NCBI RefSeq assembly: GCF_004962245.1
Contig: NZ_SUHQ01000013.1
Location: forward strand, 1-64,000
DNA from: Mesorhizobium sp.
Lineage (GTDB): Bacteria; Pseudomonadota; Alphaproteobacteria; Rhizobiales; Rhizobiaceae
DNA: 64,000 nt
Direction: 5' to 3'
In this document: positions 7,899-16,750 of the stretch, piece after piece
How positions within the stretch are numbered: the stretch's first letter is position 1
Layout of the letters: every line of letters starts with the position of its first letter
Made by a program: the position numbers and the translations under genes
The notes under the pieces: generated by a model
Database searches by the model: none
Seen by the model: the letters and a program-made list of their open reading frames with translations, nothing else
Told to the model about the DNA's origin: nothing

Positions 7899-8876
7899 AT
7901 GATGCTGAGAAAATACGCCGTTCTGCTTGGCACGATCGCCGCGATCGCTCTGCCCATGGCTTCGGCCTCTGCACAAACCGCGCTGAAATGGGCTCACGTC
8001 TACGAAACGTCCGAACCCTTCCACACGGAGTCGGTGTGGGCGGCGGAAGAGATCAAGAAGCGCACCGACGGCCGCTATACGATCGACGTCTTCCCGGCCT
8101 CGCAACTCGGCAAGGAATCCGACATCAACCAGGGGCTGACCCTTGGCACGGTCGACATCATCATCTCCGGATCGAGCTTCGCGGCGCGCGAATATCCGCC
8201 GATCGGTGTCACCTATTTCCCCTACACCTTCCGCGACGCCGACCATCTGCTGAAATACACCAAGAGCGATGTCTACAAGGCACTGACCAAGGGCTACGAG
8301 GACAAGACCGGCAATCACATCGCCGCCACCACCTACTACGGAACGCGGCAGACCACCTCGAACCGGCCGATCGCCAAATGCTCCGACATGCAAGGCCTGA
8401 AGATGCGCGTTCCCGACGTGCCGGCCTATCTCGCCATGCCACGTGCCTGCGGCGCCAACACTGCGCCGATCGCCTTCGCCGAAGTGTACCTGGCGCTGCA
8501 GAACGGCACTGTCGAGGCGCAGGAGAATCCACTGACCACCATCGAGGCGAAGAAATTCTATGAGGTGCAGAAGCACATCGTGCTCACCGGACACATCGTC
8601 GACCATCTGAACACGATCGTATCGCAGTCGCGCTGGGCCTCGCTTTCCGACGAGGACAAGCAGATATTCACGGAGGTGATGCAGGAGGCGGCCGCCCGCG
8701 CCACGGCAAAGATCGTCGCCCGCGAAAAGGAATTGGTGCAGGTATTCAAGGATCGCAGCATCACCGTGACCGACGTCGACCGTGCCGATTTTGAGAAGAA
8801 TGTGCTTGAGAAGGTCACGTTCGAGGAGTTCGGCTACAACAAGGCCGATTGGGAAGCGATCCGCGCGATCAAGTAG
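7899..8876 (+). CDS. TRAP transporter substrate-binding protein (DctP family)
   Basis: A 325-residue periplasmic binding protein with a signal peptide (cleavage after ASA, about residue 24) and the DctP fold. The conserved arginine that pairs with the ligand carboxylate lies in GLKMRVPD near residue 170, and the region ALQNGTVEAQENP is typical of this family. It captures an organic acid and hands it to the DctQ/DctM membrane pair encoded next. Two ATG codons stand in tandem at 7899 and 7902 behind a GGGAGG site. Context (FadR-type regulator, L-idonate dehydrogenase) suggests a sugar acid; sequence alone does not fix the ligand. Confidence 0.92.
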   Translation: MMLRKYAVLLGTIAAIALPMASASAQTALKWAHVYETSEPFHTESVWAAEEIKKRTDGRYTIDVFPASQLGKESDINQGLTLGTVDIIISGSSFAAREYPPIGVTYFPYTFRDADHLLKYTKSDVYKALTKGYEDKTGNHIAATTYYGTRQTTSNRPIAKCSDMQGLKMRVPDVPAYLAMPRACGANTAPIAFAEVYLALQNGTVEAQENPLTTIEAKKFYEVQKHIVLTGHIVDHLNTIVSQSRWASLSDEDKQIFTEVMQEAAARATAKIVAREKELVQVFKDRSITVTDVDRADFEKNVLEKVTFEEFGYNKADWEAIRAIK

Positions 8877-8948
8877 AGTGTCGGGAAAATCGGATGCTCA
8901 AACAAAGGGATAGAGCGGCAACCGGATTCGCCGCTTTAACCTGCCCAT

Positions 8949-8976
8949 CCGTCCGGCCCCATGTTGCGCCGGACGG
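8949..8976 (+). terminator. Hairpin between binding-protein and membrane-subunit genes
   Basis: A perfect 9-bp stem (CCGTCCGGC / GCCGGACGG) with a 10-base loop, followed by CCTTTCC. A weaker AGCGGC/GCCGCT stem precedes it at about 8914. Within a TRAP operon such a hairpin typically ends part of the transcripts or protects the upstream mRNA, giving more binding protein than membrane protein. Confidence 0.6.
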
Positions 8977-9022
8977 CCTTTCCAATCCTTGACACCCACC
9001 AGCTTCGGGAGCCCGCGCGCCG

Positions 9023-9595
9023 ATGGCCGAGGAACACCATACCGAGATAACCGTCGAAGAGATCGCCCACGCTTTCGAGGAGGTGCCGGTACACGTCGAC
9101 CTGTCGCACCACGGCATCGAGGACTGGATCACGCTCGCCGTGTTCTGGGGCATGGTCGCCTGTGTCTTCCTGCAGTTCTTCACCCGATATGCGCTGAACA
9201 ACAGCCTTGCCTGGACCGAGGAGATCGCCATCAACGCGCTGGTCGTCGTCGTCTTTCTCGGTGCCTCAATGTGCGTGCGCATTTCGCGCCACATCCATGT
9301 CGACGTGCTCTATCACTACCTGCCGGAGCGCGCCGGCCGCTGGCTCGCACTCGCCGTCGACGTCATCCGCGTCGCCTTCTTCGCCTATGGAACCTGGCTA
9401 ATGTGGCGCTACGTTTCGATCGTGGCGCACGAGCGCATGGTTACCGTCAACTTGCCGCGCCGCTGGTTCTTCTACGCCGTCCTGGCAGGCTTCGCGCTGA
9501 TGTTCCTGCGCTCGATCCAGGTCTTTATCGGCAACTACAGGCGTGGCTATTCGGTGCTCGAGCGCCCGGGTGCGTTTGAAACGGCGGGGGACTGA
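9023..9595 (+). CDS. TRAP transporter small permease (DctQ family)
   Basis: A 190-residue integral membrane protein with a soluble N-terminal tail of about 38 residues and four membrane segments, including AVFWGMVACVFLQFFTRY and the family-typical region SLAWTEEIAINALVVVVFLGAS. DctQ is the helper that docks the large DctM subunit and the binding protein. It lies 146 bases after the dctP gene, behind a hairpin, and three bases before the dctM gene, so Q and M are co-translated. Confidence 0.9.
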   Translation: MAEEHHTEITVEEIAHAFEEVPVHVDLSHHGIEDWITLAVFWGMVACVFLQFFTRYALNNSLAWTEEIAINALVVVVFLGASMCVRISRHIHVDVLYHYLPERAGRWLALAVDVIRVAFFAYGTWLMWRYVSIVAHERMVTVNLPRRWFFYAVLAGFALMFLRSIQVFIGNYRRGYSVLERPGAFETAGD

Positions 9596-9598
9596 GCG

Positions 9599-11005
9599 AT
9601 GCTGCTTTTGGTCGGAGGCTTTCTTGTCCTGATGTTGATTGGCGTGCCGGTCGCCGTTTCGATGGCGGCCGCCTCGGTTCTCTACCTCGTCATCTACGGC
9701 GTCGCGCCCGACATCATCGCGGCCCAGCGCATGATTGCCGGGGTGGAGAGCTTTCCGCTGCTCGCCGTGCCCTTCTTCATCCTCGCCGGCAACCTCATGA
9801 ACATCGCCGGCGTCACCGGGCGCATCTACGCCTTCGCCCTTGCCCTGGTCGGCTGGATGAAGGGCGGCCTGGCGCAGGTCAACATCATTGGATCGGTGAT
9901 CTTTTCCGGCATGTCTGGCACCGCGCTCGCCGACGCAGCCGGCATTGGCACCATCGAGATCAAGGCGATGAAGGATCATGGCTATCCGATCGACGCCGCG
10001 GTCGGGGTCACCGCTGCCTCAGCGACGCTCGGGCCGATCTTTCCGCCGTCGCTGCCCTTCGTCATCTATGGCATGATGGCGAATGTCTCGATCGGCGCGC
10101 TATTCATGGCCGGCATCTTGCCGGGCGTGGTCATGACCGTGCTGATGATGGTGACGGTCGCCATCTTCGCCTACAGGCGCGGCTGGGGCTCCGACACGTC
10201 GTTCGAGCTGCGGCGGCTCGCCGAAGCGGCCGGCGAGGTGCTGGTGGTGGCTGCCTTCCCGCTCGCCTGTTACCTCTTGGTGCAGCTTGGCCTGTCCATC
10301 AATGTCGCGGTCGGTATCGCGCTGCTGGTACTGATCGTGGCCGACTGGTATTTCGACTTCTCCGCAGTCATGGCGCTGATGACGCCGGTGATCCTGATCG
10401 GCGGCATGACGATGGGCTGGTTCACGCCGACCGAGGCGGCGATGGCCGCCGTGATCTGGTCGCTTTTCCTCGGGTTGGTGCGCTACCGCACGATGACGCT
10501 GCGCACACTCGCAAAGGCGAGCTTCGACACGATAGAGACGACGGCCTCCGTGCTCTTCATCGTCACCGCCGCCTCGATATTCGCCTGGCTGCTCACCGTC
10601 AGCCAGGCGGCACAGCTGTTCTCGACCTTCATCTTCGCGCTCACCGACAACATGTGGGTCTTCCTCATCCTGGTGAACGTCCTGATGCTGGTGGTAGGCT
10701 GCTTCCTCGATACTATCGCGGCGATCACCATTCTTGTGCCCATCCTGTTGCCGGTGGCCGCCGTGTACGGCATCAACCCGGTGCATTTCGGTCTGATCAT
10801 GACGCTCAATCTGATGATCGGTCTCCTTCATCCGCCGCTCGGCATGGTGCTGTTCGTCCTCTCGCGGGTCGCCAAGCTGTCGGTCGAGCGCACGACCATG
10901 GCAATCCTGCCCTGGCTCGTCCCGTTGATCGTCGCGCTGATCCTGATCACCTTCATCCCCGCAATCACGCTGTGGCTGCCGACGCAAATGGGGCTGATCC
11001 GATGA
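9599..11005 (+). CDS. TRAP transporter large permease (DctM family), enlarged
   Basis: A 468-residue DctM subunit, the sodium-coupled elevator-type carrier of TRAP systems. The N-terminal half contains IGVPVAVSMA, ESFPLLAVPFFILAGNLM and FSGMSGTALADAAGIG; the C-terminal half contains FTPTEAAMAAVIW and the final HPPLGMVLF. Family members usually have about 425-430 residues; the excess lies between the halves (about residues 205-260), where an extra hydrophobic pair is present. It starts three bases after dctQ and its stop overlaps the dehydrogenase start (ATGA). Confidence 0.92.
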   Translation: MLLLVGGFLVLMLIGVPVAVSMAAASVLYLVIYGVAPDIIAAQRMIAGVESFPLLAVPFFILAGNLMNIAGVTGRIYAFALALVGWMKGGLAQVNIIGSVIFSGMSGTALADAAGIGTIEIKAMKDHGYPIDAAVGVTAASATLGPIFPPSLPFVIYGMMANVSIGALFMAGILPGVVMTVLMMVTVAIFAYRRGWGSDTSFELRRLAEAAGEVLVVAAFPLACYLLVQLGLSINVAVGIALLVLIVADWYFDFSAVMALMTPVILIGGMTMGWFTPTEAAMAAVIWSLFLGLVRYRTMTLRTLAKASFDTIETTASVLFIVTAASIFAWLLTVSQAAQLFSTFIFALTDNMWVFLILVNVLMLVVGCFLDTIAAITILVPILLPVAAVYGINPVHFGLIMTLNLMIGLLHPPLGMVLFVLSRVAKLSVERTTMAILPWLVPLIVALILITFIPAITLWLPTQMGLIR

Positions 11006-12051
11006 TCGACAGCGCAATCGCCGCGACGCTGTTCGGCCCTGAGGATCTGCGCGTCGTCGAGCACCCGCTCGGCCCCCTCGCGCCGGGAATGGTGCGCGTG
11101 CGCTTCGGCGCAGGCGGCATCTGCGGTTCCGACCTGCACTATTTCCGCCATGCGCGAACCGGCGATTTTGTCGTCACATCGCCGCTCGTGCTTGGTCACG
11201 AGGTCGCCGGAGAGATTGTCGAAATCAGCGCGGACGCGCCCGGACTTGCCGTCGGCGATCGCGTGGCGGTCAACCCATCACGCTGGTGCGGACAATGCGC
11301 GCGATGCGCGGAGGACCGCGCCAATCTCTGCGAAAACATCTATTTCATGGGCTCGGCGTCGAAAACGCCGCACATGCAGGGCGGTTTTGCCAGCATGTTC
11401 GACGCCACGCCCGCGCAATGCGTCAAGGTTCCGCCTGATGTCGCCTACCAGGCGGCGGCACTCGCCGAACCGCTCGCCGTCAGCCTGCACGCAGTGGCGC
11501 GGGCCGGCGACATTGCCGGTCGCAACGTCATCCTGTTCGGCGCCGGCCCCATCGGGGTTCTGACCATGCACGCCGCCAGGCTCAAGGGATGTGGCGAGCT
11601 CACCGTCGTCGACATAGCCGAGGCGCCGCTCGCCTTCGCCAGCAAACTTGGAGCAGACAGGACGATCGACCTGTCCGGCGGCGACGAGGAGCTCAAGGCG
11701 CTGGCGGCCGACAGGGCGATCGATGTCGCGTTCGAGATTTCAGGCACCGCCGCGGGCCTTGCAGCGGCGATCGACAGCGTGCGGCGCGGCGGCACGGTCG
11801 TTCAGGTCGGCAATCTTCCGGGCGGTCAGATCCCCGTGGCGGCCAATGCGGTGATGGCCAAGGAAATCGACCTGAAAGGCACGTTCCGCTTCGGCGCGGA
11901 ATTCAACCAGGCGGTCGCTCTCATCGTCGGCGGGGACATAGACGTTCTGAAGCTGGTGACCGCCGAACGCCCCCTTTCCTCGGCCCGCGATGCATTCCGG
12001 CTGGCCGCCGACCGCTCGCAGGGCGTCAAGGTCGTGCTGACCGCCGACTGA
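11002..12051 (+). CDS. Zinc-dependent alcohol dehydrogenase, L-idonate 5-dehydrogenase-like
   Basis: A 349-residue medium-chain dehydrogenase. Catalytic zinc ligands are C41 (GICGSDLH), H66 and E67 (GHEVAG); the structural zinc cysteines are C96, C99, C102 and C110; the Rossmann fold carries FGAGPIGVLTM near residue 175. The tract ICGSDLHYFRHARTGDF is characteristic of L-idonate 5-dehydrogenases, which oxidise L-idonate to 5-keto-D-gluconate. Translation is coupled to dctM by an ATGA overlap, so this enzyme probably oxidises the imported sugar acid. Other polyol or sugar-acid substrates remain possible. Confidence 0.85.
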   Translation: MIDSAIAATLFGPEDLRVVEHPLGPLAPGMVRVRFGAGGICGSDLHYFRHARTGDFVVTSPLVLGHEVAGEIVEISADAPGLAVGDRVAVNPSRWCGQCARCAEDRANLCENIYFMGSASKTPHMQGGFASMFDATPAQCVKVPPDVAYQAAALAEPLAVSLHAVARAGDIAGRNVILFGAGPIGVLTMHAARLKGCGELTVVDIAEAPLAFASKLGADRTIDLSGGDEELKALAADRAIDVAFEISGTAAGLAAAIDSVRRGGTVVQVGNLPGGQIPVAANAVMAKEIDLKGTFRFGAEFNQAVALIVGGDIDVLKLVTAERPLSSARDAFRLAADRSQGVKVVLTAD

Positions 12052-12104
12052 GGAGTTTTTCAACCGCCTGCGGTGACCTGGTTTTCACAAGCCCTGCTTG
12101 AGGC

Positions 12105-14696
12105 TCAGGCTTCCTTCCTGTCCGCCTGCTTACGCGCCCGCGCGAACTGCAGTCCGGCGACGCCGGTGGCCGCAGCAAGCGCCAGGCCGATCGGAATGAG
12201 ACTCGAGGGCTGGTCGGCCTTTCTGAGCACGGCCACGACGTCATACCCGACATCCAGCCCGATGCGCTTGGCGTAGGATCCGAAGGCGACGTTGCTGATC
12301 ATCAGCGCGTCGCCCGCCTGCGTGATGGTGAGACCGATGCCGCGCAGCCGCTCCAGCGGTTCGCCCGGCTCGCCGAGTGGCACGTTGACCGTCTTACGTA
12401 CATCCTCGCCCATGAGGTCGACACCCTCGACGACGAAATTGATGCGGCCATCGGTCGGCGTCTGCTCGACTGCCGACAGGAACTCACTCGCCGGCAATTC
12501 CTCGTAAGGCGGCGACACCTGATTGAGCCACCAGTCCGGCCGAAACAGCGTGAAGCAGATGAGAAGCAGGGCCGCACTTTCCCAGAGGCGGCTTTTCGTC
12601 ACGAACCAGTTCATCGTGGCGGCCGAAAACAGCAGGATGGCGATCAACGAGACCGTTGCCACCCAGATCGTTTCGGGCCAGGTATCGACTCCGATCAGCA
12701 GCATCGCCGGATTGAAGATGAAGACGAACGGCAGGATCGCGGTACGCAACGAATAGGCCGCGCCCTGGAAGCCGGTGGCAATCGGATCCTCCTTGGAAAT
12801 CGCCGCCGCCGCGAAGGCCGCCAACCCGACGGGCGGGGTGATGTCGGCCATGATGCCGAAGTAAAAGACGAAGAGGTGGACCGCGATCAGTGGGATTGGC
12901 AGTCCGGCCTGCGCGCCGAGATCGACCACGACCGGCGCCATCAGCGTCGCCACCAGGATGTAGTTTGCGGTGGTCGGGATACCCATGCCGAGCACAAGGC
13001 TGATCGCGGCGACGAGGATCAGCATCAGGATGACGTTGCCGCCGGAGATGAACTCGACGAGTTCCGTCATCATCAGGCCGAGACCGGTCAGCGTGATCGT
13101 GCCGACGACGATACCGGCGGTGGCCGTGGCGATACCGATGCCGATCATGTTGCGAGCACCGAGCGCCAGCCCGTCGATCAGGTCGTCCCAGGCAGCACGC
13201 ACTGAAGCGGTGAGGTCTTCATTGCGGAATACAGCCATCAGCGGCTTGCGGGTGGCGACAATACCGAGGATTGAAACGGTCGCCCAGAACGCCGAGAGGC
13301 CGGGCGACATCTGCTCGACCATTAGGCACCACAGAAGCACCGCGATCGGGATCAGGAAGTCGAGCCCGGTCCGCGTGACGTCCCAGGCGCGCGGCAGTTC
13401 CAGGATCGGCGCGTTCGGATCGTCGAGCGCGAGGTCCGGATAGCGGGAGGAATACCAGACGGAGGCGGCGTAGAGAGCTACGCCAGCAATTGCGAGCACC
13501 GGTGGCGCGATCCCACCGAAGACAGCCTGGATAGCGATGATGCCGTAATAGACAAAACAGACGGCGAGAATGCTGCCCGACACTCCGAGTCCCATCCGCA
13601 GCATCCGTTCTCTTGCCGGCGTCGGACGCTGCGGGATCGTCTTCAGGCCCATCTTTATCGCTTCGAGATGAACCATATAGAGCAGCGCAAGATAGGAGAA
13701 GACCGCCGGCAACAGCGCGTGCTTGACAATCTCCGAATAGGGAATGCCAACATATTCGACCATCAGGAAGGCGGCCGCGCCCATGACCGGCGGCATGATC
13801 TGGCCATTGATCGAGGCCGAAGCCTCGATGGCGCCCGCCTTGACGCCGGAAAGGCCGGTGCGCTTCATCAACGGGATGGTGAAGATGCCGCCTGAAACCA
13901 CATTGGAGACGGACGAGCCGGACACGACGCCGTTGAGAGCCGATGAGACCACGGCGACTTTCGCCGGGCCGCCGCGCAAATGGCCGAGCAGCGCGATGGA
14001 GATCTGCATCATCCAATTGCCCGCGCCTGCCTTTTCCAGAAGCGTGCCGAACAGGACGAACAGAAAGACGAAGCTCGTCGATACGCCAAGTGCAATCCCG
14101 AAGACGCCTTCGGTGGTCAGCCATTGATGGTTGAGAAACTTGTTGAGTGACGCACCGCGATGTTGAATCACGTCCGGCATGTACTGGCCGGCAAAGGTGT
14201 AGAAGATAAAGACACATGCCACGACCACCATCGGAAGGCCGAGCGCGCGGCGCGTCGCCTCGAGGAGCAACAGAATGCCGACGGTGCCAGTAACGAGATC
14301 GAGCGTGGTCGGCTGGCCCGGCCGTCCGGAAAGCTCGACGTAGAAGAGAAAGAGGTAGGCGCCGGCAAACCCGCCAACCACGGCCAGCACCCAGTCGAGC
14401 AGCGGCACGCGATCGCGGGGAGAGGATTTCAGCGCCGGATAGGCGAGAAACGTCAAAAACAGCGCGAAGCCGAGATGGATGGCGCGCGCTTCCGTGTCGT
14501 TGAGGATGCCGAAGCCGAAGACGAACGGCAAAGGCGAAGCGTACCAGAGCTGGAAAAGCGACCAGGCAACGGCAACCCAGAGCAGGATTCGACCGACTGT
14601 TCCGCCCGGATGCCTGCCGCCGGTATCGGCCTCCGCGACAAGTTGTTCGAGCTCTTCGAGATCGACGCCGGCCGGTTGTTCCTTCACGTCGCTCAT
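12105..14696 (-). CDS. Fused TRAP permease (DctQM, 4TM/12TM type) of a TAXI system
   Basis: An 863-residue polytopic membrane protein in which the small and large TRAP subunits are joined. The N-terminal cytosolic tail (about 30 residues) is followed by the Q-like four-helix part, then the M domain (about residues 150-640) with SGSSVSNVVSGG, PPVMGAAAFLM and ADITPPVGLAAFAAA. A C-terminal periplasmic/soluble region of the DUF3394 type follows (about 690-830) with a final helix. Such fused permeases always pair with TAXI binding proteins, and one is encoded immediately upstream. Substrates of TAXI systems are poorly known; amino acids and dicarboxylates have been reported for a few. Confidence 0.92.
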   Translation of the reverse strand: MSDVKEQPAGVDLEELEQLVAEADTGGRHPGGTVGRILLWVAVAWSLFQLWYASPLPFVFGFGILNDTEARAIHLGFALFLTFLAYPALKSSPRDRVPLLDWVLAVVGGFAGAYLFLFYVELSGRPGQPTTLDLVTGTVGILLLLEATRRALGLPMVVVACVFIFYTFAGQYMPDVIQHRGASLNKFLNHQWLTTEGVFGIALGVSTSFVFLFVLFGTLLEKAGAGNWMMQISIALLGHLRGGPAKVAVVSSALNGVVSGSSVSNVVSGGIFTIPLMKRTGLSGVKAGAIEASASINGQIMPPVMGAAAFLMVEYVGIPYSEIVKHALLPAVFSYLALLYMVHLEAIKMGLKTIPQRPTPARERMLRMGLGVSGSILAVCFVYYGIIAIQAVFGGIAPPVLAIAGVALYAASVWYSSRYPDLALDDPNAPILELPRAWDVTRTGLDFLIPIAVLLWCLMVEQMSPGLSAFWATVSILGIVATRKPLMAVFRNEDLTASVRAAWDDLIDGLALGARNMIGIGIATATAGIVVGTITLTGLGLMMTELVEFISGGNVILMLILVAAISLVLGMGIPTTANYILVATLMAPVVVDLGAQAGLPIPLIAVHLFVFYFGIMADITPPVGLAAFAAAAISKEDPIATGFQGAAYSLRTAILPFVFIFNPAMLLIGVDTWPETIWVATVSLIAILLFSAATMNWFVTKSRLWESAALLLICFTLFRPDWWLNQVSPPYEELPASEFLSAVEQTPTDGRINFVVEGVDLMGEDVRKTVNVPLGEPGEPLERLRGIGLTITQAGDALMISNVAFGSYAKRIGLDVGYDVVAVLRKADQPSSLIPIGLALAAATGVAGLQFARARKQADRKEA

Positions 14697-14719
14697 GACG
14701 CCTCCTGTGGCGGATGGCC

Positions 14720-14744
14720 CCGGCGGGTCCGCTGAACCCGCCGG
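14720..14744 (-). terminator. Hairpin between TAXI binding-protein and permease genes
   Basis: A perfect 9-bp stem (CCGGCGGGT / ACCCGCCGG) around a 7-base loop sits in the short gap between the binding-protein stop and the permease start on the minus strand. It has no T tract, so it may act as an mRNA-stability or partial-termination element that favours the binding protein. Confidence 0.5.
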
Positions 14745-14765
14745 ACTGTCGTCAGGTCACGAAGC

Positions 14766-15749
14766 CTACTTCAGCCAGCCCTTCTCCTTGAAGTATTTTT
14801 CAGCGCCCGGATGCAGCGGTGCGGAATTTCCTTCCGACACCATCTTGGCCGGATCGAGGTTGGCGAAGGCCGGATGCAGCGACTTGAACTCGTCGAAGTT
14901 CTCGAACACCGCCCTGGTCAATTGATAGACGCTCTCATCGGGAACCTTGGCCGAAGTGACCAGCGTGGCGAGCACACCGAAAGTCCCTGTATCGTCGGGA
15001 TTGTTTGCGTAAAGACCGCCCGGAATGATCGCCTTGGCGTAGTAAGGATTCTCGGCGACGAGCTTGTCCACGACTTCTCCAGTCAACGGCACCAACTTGG
15101 CACCGCAGGTGGTCGTCGGATCCTGGATGTTCGCGGAAGGATGGCCGACGCCGTAGAAGAACCCGTCGATCTTGCCGTCACAGAGCGCCGGGCCGTGCTC
15201 GTCAGCCTTCAACTCCGATGCAAGCGAAAAGTCGGCCAACGTCCAGCCCATCGCACCGAGCAGACGTTCCATGGAGGAGCGCGTTCCGGAGCCGGGATTG
15301 CCGACATTGAAGCGTTTGCCCTTGAAGTCCTCGAATTTCGTCACGCCAGCATTCGGATGCGCCAGGACCGTGAACGGCTCCGGATGGATCGAGAAAACCG
15401 CGCGCAGATCGGTATGCGCGCCTCCGTCCTTGAAGGATTCCTCGCCCTTGAAGGCGTTGTACTGGACGTCCGACTGCGCCATGCCGAAGTCGAGTTCGCC
15501 TTCCTTGATCGTGTTCACGTTGAATGCCGATCCGCCGGTTGATTCGACCGAACAGCGGATCCCGTGTGTCTTGCGATCCTTGTTGAGCAGGCGGCAGATA
15601 GCACCGCCGGCGGCATAGTAGACGCCGGTGACGCCACCAGTGCCGATGGTAACGAAATTCTGCTGCGCCATTGCACTGGCTGAAAACAGCAGCGCGGCCG
15701 ACAAGGCAGCGATCTGCGCTCCATAGCGTACAGTCCGGGCATGTTTCAT
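14766..15749 (-). CDS. TAXI-family TRAP substrate-binding protein
   Basis: A 327-residue periplasmic protein with a signal peptide (cleavage after AMA, residue 28). It has the TAXI hallmarks: [25 protein letters not shown] at the N-terminus (read in parts as TIGTGG and YYAAGG), [10 protein letters not shown], and GNPGSGTR near residue 150. C185 and C212 could form a disulfide. It feeds the fused permease encoded downstream. GGGAGAA precedes the start. It is divergent from the RpiR gene, with an operator-like repeat in the shared promoter region. Confidence 0.92.
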   Translation of the reverse strand: MKHARTVRYGAQIAALSAALLFSASAMAQQNFVTIGTGGVTGVYYAAGGAICRLLNKDRKTHGIRCSVESTGGSAFNVNTIKEGELDFGMAQSDVQYNAFKGEESFKDGGAHTDLRAVFSIHPEPFTVLAHPNAGVTKFEDFKGKRFNVGNPGSGTRSSMERLLGAMGWTLADFSLASELKADEHGPALCDGKIDGFFYGVGHPSANIQDPTTTCGAKLVPLTGEVVDKLVAENPYYAKAIIPGGLYANNPDDTGTFGVLATLVTSAKVPDESVYQLTRAVFENFDEFKSLHPAFANLDPAKMVSEGNSAPLHPGAEKYFKEKGWLK

Positions 15750-15820
15750 CTGGTTCTCCCTTGGTCTTTGCGTGCCGTCGCCGCCGTCCGGTGTTTTTGT
15801 GTCAAGGCACGTCGATGCAT

Positions 15821-15834
15821 GCTACAATTGTTGC
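15821..15834. promoter_or_regulatory. Candidate RpiR operator, site 1
   Basis: GCTACAATTGTTGC, read on the other strand GCAACAATTGTAGC, lies between the divergent TAXI and rpiR-like genes and contains the palindrome ACAATTGT. It matches 10 of 14 positions of the site at 18119-18132 in the other divergent promoter of this cluster. Confidence 0.5.
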
Positions 15835-15865
15835 GCTTTATCAATCAAGGGAAATGCTTGTTACA

Positions 15866-16738
15866 ATGAACACGCGGGAGATGGGTTTCGACGCGCTTCT
15901 GGCGCGCATACTGACTGTACTCCCCGAATTGAGCTCAGAACTGCGCAAGGCGGCGCGATTCCTGGTCGACCATCCCGACGAGGTGGCGCTGGTTTCCATG
16001 CGGGTGCTGGCCTCGCGATCAGAAGTGACACCGACGACCTTCGTGCGACTGGCGCGCCGGCTGGGCTGCGGCGACTGGGCGGCGCTGCGCAAGCCGTTCG
16101 AGGACCGGCTGCGCTCTGGCAAGGCGCCTTTCGCGGCAAGGGCCGATGCGCTTGTCAAGCGCGGGTCGGAGGCGATCTTCGCGGAATCGCTGAGGACGAC
16201 GGTGGCCAATCTGGCGGCGGCCGAAGCGGTCAACGGCAGTGAAGAAATCGCAAGGGCTTGCGCAATACTGGAGAAGGCGCAGCGCATACGCGTAGCCGGG
16301 TTCCGAAGCTGCCGCGCGCCCGCCCACGCGCTCGTCTATCTCTGCCGGATGTTCCGGCGCGAGATCACGCTGCTCGGCGGCGACGGCGGTGCGATCGAGG
16401 CGGAACTCGCAGCGCTTGGAAAGAGGGAAGCGATCGTCGCGATCGGCTTTTTGCCCTATTCGCGTGAACTCGGGCCGGTGGTTGAGGCTGCGCAACGACA
16501 CAGCGTCCCGATTGTCGCGATCGCCGACAGCATGGCTGCTCCGATCGCGCGGCATGCGGACGTTACCTTGCGATTCTCTACCGACAGCCCGTCCTTCTTC
16601 CCGTCGGTAGCCGCAGCTATGGCTATCGTGGAAGCGCTGGCTGCAACGATGCTTGCGCGCAGCGGGCCGGCTGCTGCGGCTCGTGTCAGAGAGACGGAAC
16701 TGGAGTTACAGGCATTCGGGGCCTATCTGCCGGAATGA
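15866..16738 (+). CDS. RpiR/MurR-family transcriptional regulator
   Basis: A 290-residue regulator with an N-terminal HTH_6 domain (residues 5-80, including RVLASRSEVTPTTFVRLARRLG) and a C-terminal SIS domain (about 125-260, with RVAGFRSCRAPA and AIADSMAAPIARHAD) that normally binds a phosphosugar or related ligand. ATG 15854 is an alternative start in the same frame. It sits between a TAXI transporter on one side and an aminotransferase/BKACE pair on the other, and probably controls both sides. SIS-type regulators of amino-compound catabolism also exist, so a sugar-phosphate ligand should not be assumed. Confidence 0.88.
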   Translation: MNTREMGFDALLARILTVLPELSSELRKAARFLVDHPDEVALVSMRVLASRSEVTPTTFVRLARRLGCGDWAALRKPFEDRLRSGKAPFAARADALVKRGSEAIFAESLRTTVANLAAAEAVNGSEEIARACAILEKAQRIRVAGFRSCRAPAHALVYLCRMFRREITLLGGDGGAIEAELAALGKREAIVAIGFLPYSRELGPVVEAAQRHSVPIVAIADSMAAPIARHADVTLRFSTDSPSFFPSVAAAMAIVEALAATMLARSGPAAAARVRETELELQAFGAYLPE

Positions 16739-16750
16739 GGAGCGCTGGCG

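Noticed and set aside
10100..11017. Long minus-strand frame opposite the DctM gene
   Set aside because: His/Asp/Arg-rich translation with no domain; a mirror of a GC-rich coding strand. DctM has clear motifs.
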